Shown here: positions 47,657-57,307 of the stretch, in pieces
How the letters are laid out: every line of letters starts with the position of its first letter
Position numbering within the stretch: the first letter of the stretch is position 1
NCBI GenBank assembly: GCA_017520935.1
Contig: JAFXEF010000043.1
Location: 1-64,000 of the forward strand
Direction of reading: 5' to 3'
Length of the DNA stretch: 64,000 bases
Source of the DNA: Bacteroidaceae bacterium
GTDB lineage: Bacteria > Bacteroidota > Bacteroidia > Bacteroidales > Bacteroidaceae
Made by a program: the position numbers and the translations under genes
The notes under the pieces: model-generated
What the model was told of the DNA's origin: nothing
Databases searched by the model: none
What the model saw: the letters and a program-made list of their open reading frames with translations, nothing else

Positions 47657-49162
47657 ATGCTACACAAACATCCCCTATACACCGTCCTGCTCGGCACAGT
47701 CCTCCTTGCCGGATGCTCGGCACAGCCCCCCAAAGAGTACACCGAAATGGAGCATACGGCAGCCATACACCCCGAATACAGCAGTACCGTCATCCCCTAC
47801 AACATTGCCCCGCTCAACTTCGACTACCAGACCGAAGGGAAAGCCTACATCACCGAACTCAAGGCAGGCAACCAGTCGCTGGTAATGAAGGGCAAGTCAA
47901 CCGATTGGAAGATAAAGGACTGGCACAAGCTACTCGAAGCCAACAAGGGCAACACCATCGAAGTGCACACTTACATACAGACCAACGGTGGCTGGCAGAA
48001 ATATCGCCCGATAAAGTGGACAGTGGCCGAGGAGCCCATCGACCCCTACATCTCGTACCGTATCATAGCCCCTTCATACGTAACCTACGAGGAGCTGAGC
48101 ATACGGCAACGCAACCTCAGCAACTTCGACGAACAGATCATCTACAACAACATGCTGCTGAGCGACGATATCAACGGACAGTGCATCAACTGCCATCATT
48201 ACCGCAACTACAAGACCGACAACATGCAGTTCCACGTGCGCCAGCACAAGGGCGGCACCGTACTTGTAAACAACGGCCAGGTGAAGAAGATCAACCTCAA
48301 GACCGACAGCACCATCTCGGCCGGTGTATACCCTGCCTGGCACCCCACCCACAACCTTATCGCCTACTCCATCAACGATACGGGACAGTCGTTCCACACC
48401 AGAGACCACAATAAGATTGAAGTGCAGGACCTTAAGAGCGATCTCATCCTCTACGACATAGACCGCAATGAGGTAAGCTTCATCGAGCACGACACACTGG
48501 AATGGGAAGTGTTCCCCGCCTGGGCACCCGACGGCAAGACACTCTACTACAACTCTGCACACTACGAGATACAGGACTATGCCCACAAGGAGCGCGAGAT
48601 CATCGACAACTACAAGCAGTTCAAGTACAACATCTACCGCAAATCGTTCGATCCGGAGACACTCACCTTCGGCCCTACGGAGCTTGTTCTCGATGCCGAC
48701 ACCCTCGGCAAGAGCGCCACACTCCCCCGCATATCGCCCGACGGACGCTACCTGCTCTTCGGTATGGCCGAATACGGATGCTTCCACATCTGGCACAAGG
48801 ATGCCGACCTCTACACGATAGATCTCACTACCATGCAGTTACGCAACATGCGAGAGCTCAACAGCAACGATGTGGAGAGCTATCACTCCTGGTCGAGCAA
48901 CGGACGATGGATACTCTACACCAGCCGCCGCGATGACGGAGGATACACCCGCCTTTACATCGCCTATTTCGACAAGGACGGCAAGGCCCACAAGCCCTTC
49001 ATCCTGCCGCAGAAAGACCCCTATTTCTACGACAACTACTACAAGAGCTACAACGTGCCCGAGTATATGATTGAGCCGGTCACCATCACTCCGCAAGAAT
49101 TTGCCCGCCATATCGACACGGAGGTGATACCCGCCACATTCAAAAGTCAGGCAATTAAGTAA
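47657..49162 (+). CDS. Lipoprotein with one CxxCH motif and a TolB-like beta-propeller
   Basis: 501 residues; lipobox LLAGC at Cys20. Residues 20-165 are beta-rich. A single CxxCH (CINCH, Cys176-Cys179-His180) sits just before a propeller with WD40/PD40-type blades: GVYPAWHPTHNLIAYS, VFPAWAPDGKTLYY, LPRISPDGRYLLFG, YHSWSSNGRWILYTS. The motif may bind covalent heme c or simply metal; one CxxCH alone is not proof, and no axial ligand can be named. Paired with the DUF6057-like gene. The FAS1/SusCD operon begins 135 bases further on with its own promoter. The export signal after Cys20 (SAQPPKEY) is weakly acidic, so the side of the membrane is uncertain. Confidence 0.75.
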   Translation: MLHKHPLYTVLLGTVLLAGCSAQPPKEYTEMEHTAAIHPEYSSTVIPYNIAPLNFDYQTEGKAYITELKAGNQSLVMKGKSTDWKIKDWHKLLEANKGNTIEVHTYIQTNGGWQKYRPIKWTVAEEPIDPYISYRIIAPSYVTYEELSIRQRNLSNFDEQIIYNNMLLSDDINGQCINCHHYRNYKTDNMQFHVRQHKGGTVLVNNGQVKKINLKTDSTISAGVYPAWHPTHNLIAYSINDTGQSFHTRDHNKIEVQDLKSDLILYDIDRNEVSFIEHDTLEWEVFPAWAPDGKTLYYNSAHYEIQDYAHKEREIIDNYKQFKYNIYRKSFDPETLTFGPTELVLDADTLGKSATLPRISPDGRYLLFGMAEYGCFHIWHKDADLYTIDLTTMQLRNMRELNSNDVESYHSWSSNGRWILYTSRRDDGGYTRLYIAYFDKDGKAHKPFILPQKDPYFYDNYYKSYNVPEYMIEPVTITPQEFARHIDTEVIPATFKSQAIK

Positions 49163-49225
49163 AATACTACCGGCTAAATTAACAAAGTTAAAATTCCGAT
49201 GAATGCTAAAAAATGTAATGAAAAA

Positions 49226-49257
49226 TTAGTTAGTGTGAGGGATTAGTTTTATCTTTG
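49226..49257 (+). promoter_or_regulatory. Promoter of the FAS1/SusCD operon
   Basis: TATCTTTG at 49250-49257 with a TTAG at 49226-49229, 20 bp upstream, in place of TTTG. It is 40 bases before the first FAS1 ATG. No comparable -7 box was noticed between the genes downstream, so the operon probably starts here. Confidence 0.6.
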
Positions 49258-49297
49258 TCCGTTAATTGACTACAAACAATATTAATAATACCTAATT

Positions 49298-52105
49298 ATG
49301 AACAAAAAACACACGTTCAAAGTGGGCAAGTACATCAGTATGGCTTGTCTGTTATTTGTTTGTGCTACAGTTCAGTCCTGTCGTGATGAGTACTTCTACG
49401 ACAACCGCGAACCGGACTTCTTGGGCGCAAGCATCTATGAGTATTTGGAGGAAAAGGGCGAATTCACTCTTTTCATGAAAGTAATCGAAGATTTGGACTA
49501 CAAGGAGGTACTATCCAAGACGGGTAGTAAAACTTTGTTTGTAGCCGATGACGAAGCCTTCCTCAGAGGTATCAAGGAGGAGTGGGGATTTGATTCGTAC
49601 AGCCAGCTGACACCGGCCCACAAGCGCATCATCCTCAACAACTCCATGTTGGACAACGCCTACCTGCTCGAGCTGATGTCAAACATGCCTTCGGCCGGCG
49701 CAGATTCAGAGCCTATCGTAGGACGTTGCTTGCGTCAGGTGACTTCGGCCAACGTAACCGACTCCATCGGTTTCTTCTACGATGCCGACCTGCCTCAGAA
49801 CAACAAGGAGTGGGATCGCTTCCGCCAGACAGGTATTCGCCTCGCACTGGATGCCACCAAGACCACTATGGTACACTTCCTTGAGGAGCAGCTCTACCAG
49901 AACTCCATCACGGCTGAGGATCTCAACATTCTGCTGAACAACCGCTACAACGCGACAATCAAGGACGCCTTCATTTTCGACAAGAAGGTCATCGACCAGA
50001 ACGTAACTTGCAAGAACGGTTATGTACACCAGCTGGACGGTCTCTTGATCCCCCCCGCAAACATGGCAGAGGAGATCCGCACCAATGGCAGGACCAACAC
50101 ATTCAGCCGCATGCTCGACCGCTTCTCCGTACCCGTTCCCAACGCTTCACTGACTGCAGACTACAACCGTATCTACCACTATGGCGACGATGCCAATGCC
50201 GAGCAGGTATACGAGAAAAGATACTACACCACAGGTAACAACCGTGGCGCGGCAGGTAGCTACGACCGCTACACCGACATCGACGATATCGAGCATGTTG
50301 CCGAGGGTACCCTCTTCTTCGATCCGGGTTGGAATGAATACCGTCCAGGTGTGGGTTCAGCCGTATCAACCAGAGACAATGACATGGCTGTCATCTTTGC
50401 TCCCAACGATGCAGCTTTTGAAGAGTACTTCACGAACGGTGAAGGCCAGGCACTTATCGAGCGCTTCAAGGAGCTTGACAGCATCCCGATGGATAAAATC
50501 CAAGATCTGCTGCGCAATATGATGAAGGTATCGTTCAACGCAGCCGTACCCTCACGCTTCCCCAGCATCATGGACGATGCCCGCGACCCGATGGGTGTAG
50601 ACAAGAAGGACATCGAGAAGTGTATCATAGCCAACAACGGTCTTGTATATATCACCAACAAGGTATATAGCCCCGCAAGCTACGTAGCCGTTACTGCTCC
50701 CCTCCTGTTCAGCGACACATTGGAAATTGCCAACTGGGCTGTTAAGCTTTATGAGTATGACAAATACCTCCTGTCAATGGGTAGCCACTTCAGTCTGGTA
50801 GTTCCCTCCGACGGTTGTATGACCTACATTGACCCCTATACCATCAACGATCCCGAGCCCAGACTCTACAAGTTCCAGTTCGACCCGACCAGTAACACCA
50901 CAAAAGGCTCCCTGACAATTCCAGGTAGAGTATATGCCGAGGAATGGATCTACGACCCTGTAACGATGGAGTTGAAAGAGCAGAAGGCCAATCTGACTAC
51001 TGCCACACGCCTTGAGAACCTGCTTAAGCAGATGTACGAATACTACATCGTGGTAGGTGACTTCACTAACGGCAACAAGTACCACATGACCAAGGGGTAC
51101 GGTACCATCAAGGTTGAGACCGATGCTAACAACCAGGTGACACACATCATCGGTGGTTCAGAAGCTCAGAAAGGAACCAAGATGCCTGTAGGTCACACCT
51201 ATCCCCAGAAAAACGGTAACACCTACCGTCTGGACGAAGGCATGATTCAGCCTCCCACGCAGTCTGTATACAAGGTACTCAGCACGACCGAGGAGTTTGC
51301 CGAGTTCTATAACCTCTGCATGGGTAGCGACTATGTGCTTGACGTAATAGGCCCGAGAGACAGACAGGGAGTGGTTATTCAGGACTCCATCAAACGCTAC
51401 AAGATATTTGAGAACCTGGGTGGACTTGACCTGAATGTCCGTACATTCAACACCTACCACTACACAGTATATGCTCCCACCAACGATGACATCCAGCGTG
51501 CCTACGATGCCGGCCTGCCCAATTGGGTGGATATGGAAGTAGAAGCTGAGCTCATCGACACCATGAAGGTGAGAAGAGACGACAAGCAGGCTGTATTGGA
51601 CGACCTGAGATTCACTGCCACACAGGAAGAGATTGATGCCATGCAGACCGAAATCGATGCTATGCAGGCCGAAATCAACACCCGCATAGCAGTCCTCAAG
51701 AAGGATATGGAGCTGGTAGTGAACTTCGTGAAGTACCACATCCAGGATAACTCAGTATACGTTGACAACCTCCCCCACTCTATCACTGAAGGTGCAGAGG
51801 TGAAGTATGTGGTCAAGTACGAAACTGCCGCACTGGACAATCTGACCAAGCGATTCAGTACCGTTACCGTACAGACTCAAGACGGTACCATCACCGTCAA
51901 GGGCGACATTGAAGGCACTGACAACACCTGTAGAGTCATCAACGAGGCTGGTACCGAAGGCACGCTCTACAATATCATGACACGCGACATCGAATTCAGC
52001 GGTCAGAACATCTCGACCTCATCATACGCTGTAGTACACCTGATTGACGGCTTCCTGGTGAACGACCGTATCTTTGACGCAGCAAAGGGAACATTCATCA
52101 AATAA
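49298..52105 (+). CDS. FAS1 (fasciclin)-domain surface lipoprotein, large
   Basis: 935 residues; lipobox VQSC at Cys28 followed by RDEYFYD, an acidic stretch of the kind that sends Bacteroidetes lipoproteins to the cell surface. FAS1 features: an early domain (about 45-260) with SIYEYLEEKGEFTLFMKVIE and KTLFVADDEAF, and later phrases TVYAPTNDDIQRAYD and VNDRIFDAAKG, suggesting several FAS1 units. A short heptad-like coiled segment lies near 775-815 (EEIDAMQTEIDAMQAEI). FAS1 domains mediate protein or glycan adhesion. First gene of the operon; SusC follows after 13 bases, so it is likely an accessory binding protein of that transporter. Confidence 0.85.
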   Translation: MNKKHTFKVGKYISMACLLFVCATVQSCRDEYFYDNREPDFLGASIYEYLEEKGEFTLFMKVIEDLDYKEVLSKTGSKTLFVADDEAFLRGIKEEWGFDSYSQLTPAHKRIILNNSMLDNAYLLELMSNMPSAGADSEPIVGRCLRQVTSANVTDSIGFFYDADLPQNNKEWDRFRQTGIRLALDATKTTMVHFLEEQLYQNSITAEDLNILLNNRYNATIKDAFIFDKKVIDQNVTCKNGYVHQLDGLLIPPANMAEEIRTNGRTNTFSRMLDRFSVPVPNASLTADYNRIYHYGDDANAEQVYEKRYYTTGNNRGAAGSYDRYTDIDDIEHVAEGTLFFDPGWNEYRPGVGSAVSTRDNDMAVIFAPNDAAFEEYFTNGEGQALIERFKELDSIPMDKIQDLLRNMMKVSFNAAVPSRFPSIMDDARDPMGVDKKDIEKCIIANNGLVYITNKVYSPASYVAVTAPLLFSDTLEIANWAVKLYEYDKYLLSMGSHFSLVVPSDGCMTYIDPYTINDPEPRLYKFQFDPTSNTTKGSLTIPGRVYAEEWIYDPVTMELKEQKANLTTATRLENLLKQMYEYYIVVGDFTNGNKYHMTKGYGTIKVETDANNQVTHIIGGSEAQKGTKMPVGHTYPQKNGNTYRLDEGMIQPPTQSVYKVLSTTEEFAEFYNLCMGSDYVLDVIGPRDRQGVVIQDSIKRYKIFENLGGLDLNVRTFNTYHYTVYAPTNDDIQRAYDAGLPNWVDMEVEAELIDTMKVRRDDKQAVLDDLRFTATQEEIDAMQTEIDAMQAEINTRIAVLKKDMELVVNFVKYHIQDNSVYVDNLPHSITEGAEVKYVVKYETAALDNLTKRFSTVTVQTQDGTITVKGDIEGTDNTCRVINEAGTEGTLYNIMTRDIEFSGQNISTSSYAVVHLIDGFLVNDRIFDAAKGTFIK

Positions 52106-52118
52106 AACATAAGGTATC

Positions 52119-55100
52119 ATGAAAGTATATAAATATATCCTATTATCCGTTCTTTGCTTTATAGCCTCAGCAGCTACACTGAGCGCACAGCAACGTATCT
52201 CCGGACAGATTAGCGATGCTATGGGTCCGTTGATGATGGTAAACGTGGTGGAAATTGACAAGGACAACCGTATCGTCGAACATGCCACGACCGACTTCGA
52301 CGGTAACTTTACCATGATTGTAAAGAACAACAAGAACAAACTGAAAATCACCTACGTAGGTTTCCAAGACCAAATATTGGAGATTGGCACACGCACCGTG
52401 TTCAACATCACCATGAAGGATGACAACCAAATCGAAGAGGTTATCGTGGAGGCCAAGCAACGCACCAGGTCGGGTGGACTCGACATCTTGGAGCGTGAGG
52501 TATCTGTTGCCAAGCAAACCTTCAAGATGAGCGAGATGGAGGGTCTCTCCTTCGCTTCAGTAGACGAAGCCTTGCAGGGACAGATTGCCGGTCTCGACAT
52601 CGTGTTCAACTCGGGTGACCTTGGTTCAGGAACTCAGATGCGTCTGCGTGGTACCTCTACCATCTCAGGTAATCAGGAGCCTCTTATCGTAGTAAACGAC
52701 AACATCTTCGAAATGCCCGACGGTGAGGACTTCGACTTCAGCACCGCCAACGAGGAGAAGTTCGCCCAGTTGCTGACCGTGAACCCTGAAGACATCGAGA
52801 GCATCGAGGTATTGAAGGACGCTTCTGCATCGGCCGTTTGGGGTTCACGTGGCTCGAACGGTGTCATCATGATTAAGACCAAGCGTGGTTCGCGTGGTAA
52901 GACCCGTGTGACCTACTCATACCGCTACTCTAACGCATGGACTCCCAAGGGTCTGAACCTGCTCAATGGTGACGACTACACCATGTTCCTCAAGGAGGCT
53001 CACTTCAACCCCACACAGAGCAGCACTGCTTCAAATGCCGAGGAGCTGAACTACAACCAGGCATTCTCAGAGTATGAAAACTACAACAACAACACCGATT
53101 GGGTGAAAGCCGTATCAAAGCATGGTCACACCCACGACCACAACATCTCACTGACCGGTGGTGGCGAAAAGGCAACCTTCCGCGTATCAGGAGGTTACTA
53201 CTCACAGAGTGGTCAGATCATCAAGCAGCAGCTCGACCGTTTCACCACACGTATGGCTCTCGACTACTACGTATCAGACCGTATCAGAGTATCTTCAGAC
53301 TTCTCGTTGACCTACACCGACAACGACCAGAACTACGAAGGTCTGTTGGCCAATGCACAGCTGATTATGCCCAATATGAGTATCTTCTCTCAGTACAGAG
53401 ACTCTAACGGCAACGTGATTGTCACCGATGACTACTACCAGATGTTGCAGAATGCCTCCGGTATCTTCAATGACAACCAGAAGAATATCACCAACCCCGT
53501 AGCTGTGGGTAACTTGGCATGGAAGAACGAGAAGAGCTACCGTATCGCTCCCCAGATTTCGCTCGACTACCAACTGCTCGGCTTGAACCACGACGAGACA
53601 CAGCTCCGCTACTACGGTATGGTATATATGGATGCCAGCACCTTGACCAACAGCAGCTACCGTCCCAGTAGCTTGAGCACAAAGGGTATACAGGACGAGT
53701 CATCGAATGCCAGCTGGACCAAAGACCAAAAGACCCTGTCATTCAACACCCGTCACCGCTTGACCTTCTCCCCGAAATTCAACAATCCTGACCACGTGAC
53801 CCAGTTCCTGGCTCAGTTTGAGATGAGCACCGGTAACGGTAACAGCCAGGAATCATCATCTTATGCCATCCCTTCAGGTATCACCAGCACCACTACAGGT
53901 ACCTACCTAAAGAGCAGTGCTACCGGTACATGGCAGTGGCGCTCTATGGCCATGCTTGCACAAGCCTTCTACTCTTATAAAGAGGGACGCTACTCAGCTA
54001 CAGCCACCCTGCGCCGAGACGGTAGCACCAAGTTCGGAGCCAACAACCGTTGGGGTAACTTCCCCTCACTTTCACTCCGCTGGAACATCATCGATGAGCC
54101 TTGGATGAGATGGGCCGAAGACAAGATTCAGCTGACGATGTTGTCAATCCGTCCGGGTTGGGGTATGACAGGTTCACAGCCCGGTAGCGAGTACCTCCAC
54201 TATACGACCTATGACACCAGTGGTAAGTATATGGGTATCACCTCTATCGCACAGGGTGGTCTCCGCCTCACCGACCTCAAGTGGGCCAAGAAAAGCGAGT
54301 ACAACATCGGTACCGACTTCGGATTCTTCGAAGGCGAGAAGTTGAGCGGTAGCTTCAACTACTACGACAACACCACCACCGACCAGCTCATGGGTGGCTA
54401 TGCCATTCCCTCATCAAACGGTTACTCCTCACTGGCCTACAAGAACACCGGTGCTGTGCGTAACTGGGGTTGGGAGTTGAACATCAACGGCAACAAGTTC
54501 ATCAAGGTAGGTGACTTCAGCGTGACAGCATACGCCAACGTAGCACAGAACTTCAACACCATCCTTGAGATGGAAGAGAGCGTGCTCAACAATACGAATG
54601 GAGACTTCAACTATAAGAACGGCTCATACCTCAACCGTATCCAATTGGGCAACCCGCTCGGTTCACTCTACGGATTCAAGTTCAAAGGTGTATACATGTA
54701 CAACTACAACACCACATGGACCAAGGAGCGTTGGGCACAAGCTGAGCAAGAAGCTGCCGCAATTGGCAAGAAGCTGCACGACCTCTACCCCGTAGCAGGC
54801 GACAACGAAGGCAACACCATCTACGGTGCCGACGGCAAGCCCCTGCGTATGGCTTACAACTACAAGGACGGTGGTGCCACCTACTCATTCCGTGGCGGTG
54901 ATGCCATGTACGAGGATATCAACCACGACGGTAACATCAACCAGCTCGATATCGTGTACTTGGGTAACTCTAACCCCAAGTTGCAGGGTGGTTTCGGTGT
55001 GACCCTCCAGTACAAGCGCCTCTCACTGAAGAGCCAATTCACCTACCGCTACGGTGTTGACGTTATCAACTCGGCCCGTATGAACGTAGAAAACATGCAC

Positions 55101-55463
55101 TCGAACAACAACCAGAGTATTGCCGTCAACTGGCGCTGGAGAAAAGAGGGTGACGAAACCATGATGCCTCGCGCCATGTACAACACCGGTTACAACTGGC
55201 TCGGTAGCGACCGCTATTTGGAAGATGCCTCATACCTCCGTATGTCATACTTGCAGGCCTCTTACTCATTCGACCCTGCCAAGCTGAAGAAGTACGGCTT
55301 GAACCAACTCTACCTGTCGGCCTCGGCCAACAACCTCTTCATCCTCTCCAAATATACTGGTTTGGATCCCGAAATCGGAGCCAATGGTTGGGGACAGGCA
55401 TTTGACGGTTCCAAGACACCGCGTTCACGCTCATTCACGTTGAATTTGACCGTAGGATTCTAA
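52119..55463 (+). CDS. SusC/RagA-family TonB-dependent outer-membrane transporter
   Basis: 1114 residues, signal peptide about 1-24 (ends TLSAQ). Carboxypeptidase-D-like domain about 25-105 (ISGQISDAMGPLMMVNVVE), a TonB-box-like EEVIV near 110, plug domain about 125-265 with the SusC hallmarks MRLRGTSTISGNQEPLIVVN and DIESIEVLKDASASAVWGSRGSNGVIMIKT, then a barrel ending in aromatic Phe (LNLTVGF). Imports a large ligand through the outer membrane with its SusD lid (next gene, 2 bases apart). No SusR-like, ECF sigma or anti-sigma gene is in the window, so regulation is unknown. Confidence 0.96.
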   Translation: MKVYKYILLSVLCFIASAATLSAQQRISGQISDAMGPLMMVNVVEIDKDNRIVEHATTDFDGNFTMIVKNNKNKLKITYVGFQDQILEIGTRTVFNITMKDDNQIEEVIVEAKQRTRSGGLDILEREVSVAKQTFKMSEMEGLSFASVDEALQGQIAGLDIVFNSGDLGSGTQMRLRGTSTISGNQEPLIVVNDNIFEMPDGEDFDFSTANEEKFAQLLTVNPEDIESIEVLKDASASAVWGSRGSNGVIMIKTKRGSRGKTRVTYSYRYSNAWTPKGLNLLNGDDYTMFLKEAHFNPTQSSTASNAEELNYNQAFSEYENYNNNTDWVKAVSKHGHTHDHNISLTGGGEKATFRVSGGYYSQSGQIIKQQLDRFTTRMALDYYVSDRIRVSSDFSLTYTDNDQNYEGLLANAQLIMPNMSIFSQYRDSNGNVIVTDDYYQMLQNASGIFNDNQKNITNPVAVGNLAWKNEKSYRIAPQISLDYQLLGLNHDETQLRYYGMVYMDASTLTNSSYRPSSLSTKGIQDESSNASWTKDQKTLSFNTRHRLTFSPKFNNPDHVTQFLAQFEMSTGNGNSQESSSYAIPSGITSTTTGTYLKSSATGTWQWRSMAMLAQAFYSYKEGRYSATATLRRDGSTKFGANNRWGNFPSLSLRWNIIDEPWMRWAEDKIQLTMLSIRPGWGMTGSQPGSEYLHYTTYDTSGKYMGITSIAQGGLRLTDLKWAKKSEYNIGTDFGFFEGEKLSGSFNYYDNTTTDQLMGGYAIPSSNGYSSLAYKNTGAVRNWGWELNINGNKFIKVGDFSVTAYANVAQNFNTILEMEESVLNNTNGDFNYKNGSYLNRIQLGNPLGSLYGFKFKGVYMYNYNTTWTKERWAQAEQEAAAIGKKLHDLYPVAGDNEGNTIYGADGKPLRMAYNYKDGGATYSFRGGDAMYEDINHDGNINQLDIVYLGNSNPKLQGGFGVTLQYKRLSLKSQFTYRYGVDVINSARMNVENMHSNNNQSIAVNWRWRKEGDETMMPRAMYNTGYNWLGSDRYLEDASYLRMSYLQASYSFDPAKLKKYGLNQLYLSASANNLFILSKYTGLDPEIGANGWGQAFDGSKTPRSRSFTLNLTVGF

Positions 55464-55465
55464 TA

Positions 55466-57286
55466 ATGAAAAGCAATAATACAGATATGAAAAGCTTCAG
55501 AATAAATATATCCCGTCTTAGCAATACCATTAAGACATTAGCATTGGGAGCAGTGTTGGCTATGACCTGCTCATGCGAAGACTTCCTGACCATCTATCCC
55601 ACCGACAAAGTGGTATTGGAAAACTACTGGAAGACAAAGACCGACGTGGAAAACGTAGTGGCCAACAGCTACCGTATGATGATAGAGCCATCATTCACCG
55701 ACCGACTCATCGTATGGGGCGAGGTGCGCGGTGACAATGTAGTAGAAGGCACCTACGATGCCAACAAGCACTATGACCTCAAGAACATCATGGAGGCCAA
55801 TCTGCTTCCCCAAAACGGCTACACCAATTGGGCACACTTCTACGCCATCATCAACAACTGTAATATCGTGTTGAGATTTGCCCCGCAGGTGCAGGAAGAA
55901 GACCCCGACTTCACACAAGGTGACATGGACGTTACCCGCGGTGAGATGCTCGCCATCCGTGCACTCTGCCACTTCTACTTGGTACGCACCTTCCGCGACA
56001 TTCCTCTGCTCAAGGAGGCGATGGTAGACGACGACCAAAACCTCTACCAACCGCAGGCAACGCCGGTTGAGGCACTCGATTTCATTCTGGAAGACCTCTA
56101 CGAAGCTGAAGGACTTGTAATGACCTCAGGTAACTATCCCTCACTCTCCGACAACAAGGGGCGCATCACCAAGGATGCCGTACGCGCCATGATTGCCGAC
56201 GCATTGCTGTGGAAGGCTGCCTTCATCCAGTATGAGGCCAAGGCCAAGACTGCCGAGGTAGACCAGTGCTATACCGAGTGTATCGCCTTCTGCGACTCAC
56301 TGCTCAACAATCGTATGGAATATGTATTAAACTATGAGAAGGAGAACAAGGTGACCAACACCAATGGCAAGGTTGACAATGTCTATCCGCTCGAACACAA
56401 TCCCGAGAAGAGCGACCCCAATGCAACCTTTCTCGACTACCCCTACTATCGCCTCTTCTATATAGGTAACAACCTGCGCGAGAGTATCTTTGAGATACAG
56501 CACGGCATAGATCGCACATCTGCCAACTATGAAGTACCCTACTTCTATGGCACCACCTTCACTGCCGGCCCACTCTCAGCCCCCCGCTACATGGCCGAGA
56601 AGGGTGATGCCAACCTGTATGCCAAGACCGACTTCCGCCGCATAAGCAATATCTACCAGCAGGAGGGTGAAGCAGAAATCTATCCGATTATCAAATACGG
56701 CTACATGTCTACAAACGGGACAATCGACAAACCTTCTTATGCAGGAAGTAATTTGTCCGTCACAAATAGCGAAAAAGACGACCCCAACAAAGATCGCAAA
56801 TATTTCGCCGAACAAATCAACTGGATTGTTTACCGTGTCAGCGACGTTATGCTGATGAAGGCCGAGGCATTGGCTCAGCGTAACGACTCAGTCAACCGTG
56901 GTCAGAAGGATCTGCAGGAATCATTCAATCTGGTAAAGGCAATCTACTACCGCTCAAACCCCTACAACGCCGACTCTATTAGCTACGTTGCCGGTAATGC
57001 CGAGAGCATGCAAGCACTGGTATTGGAAGAGCGTCAGCGTGAGTTGGCCTTCGAAGGCAAGCGTTGGTTCGACCTCGTGCGCAAGGCTTTGCGCGATGGT
57101 GACACCGGCCCCATGCTCGACATTCTCATCGGTCACAAATATGAGACCAACCAGAAAGCTATCCGCAGCAAGATGGCGGCCATGGACTGCCTCTTCTTCC
57201 CCATTCAGGAGCGTGAGATCAAGACCAACCCGTTATTGAATCAGAATCCGGCGTACGAGACGGAGGATGTATACGAAAAGAACTAA
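55466..57286 (+). CDS. SusD/RagB-family surface lipoprotein
   Basis: 606 residues; lipobox MTCSC at Cys37 followed by EDFL, the acidic surface-export signal. Opening phrase CEDFLTIYPTDKVVLENYWKT is typical of SusD, as are the TPR-type helices (MLAIRALCHFYLVRTFRDIPLL) and the C-terminal EERQRELAFEGKRWFDLVR. It is the lid and ligand receptor of the SusC before it. A second ATG seven codons on (55487) is possible and would not change the lipobox. It is long for the family, as RagB-like members with inserts can be. Confidence 0.95.
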   Translation: MKSNNTDMKSFRINISRLSNTIKTLALGAVLAMTCSCEDFLTIYPTDKVVLENYWKTKTDVENVVANSYRMMIEPSFTDRLIVWGEVRGDNVVEGTYDANKHYDLKNIMEANLLPQNGYTNWAHFYAIINNCNIVLRFAPQVQEEDPDFTQGDMDVTRGEMLAIRALCHFYLVRTFRDIPLLKEAMVDDDQNLYQPQATPVEALDFILEDLYEAEGLVMTSGNYPSLSDNKGRITKDAVRAMIADALLWKAAFIQYEAKAKTAEVDQCYTECIAFCDSLLNNRMEYVLNYEKENKVTNTNGKVDNVYPLEHNPEKSDPNATFLDYPYYRLFYIGNNLRESIFEIQHGIDRTSANYEVPYFYGTTFTAGPLSAPRYMAEKGDANLYAKTDFRRISNIYQQEGEAEIYPIIKYGYMSTNGTIDKPSYAGSNLSVTNSEKDDPNKDRKYFAEQINWIVYRVSDVMLMKAEALAQRNDSVNRGQKDLQESFNLVKAIYYRSNPYNADSISYVAGNAESMQALVLEERQRELAFEGKRWFDLVRKALRDGDTGPMLDILIGHKYETNQKAIRSKMAAMDCLFFPIQEREIKTNPLLNQNPAYETEDVYEKN

Positions 57287-57307
57287 CCCTCAACATCATT
57301 CTATGCT

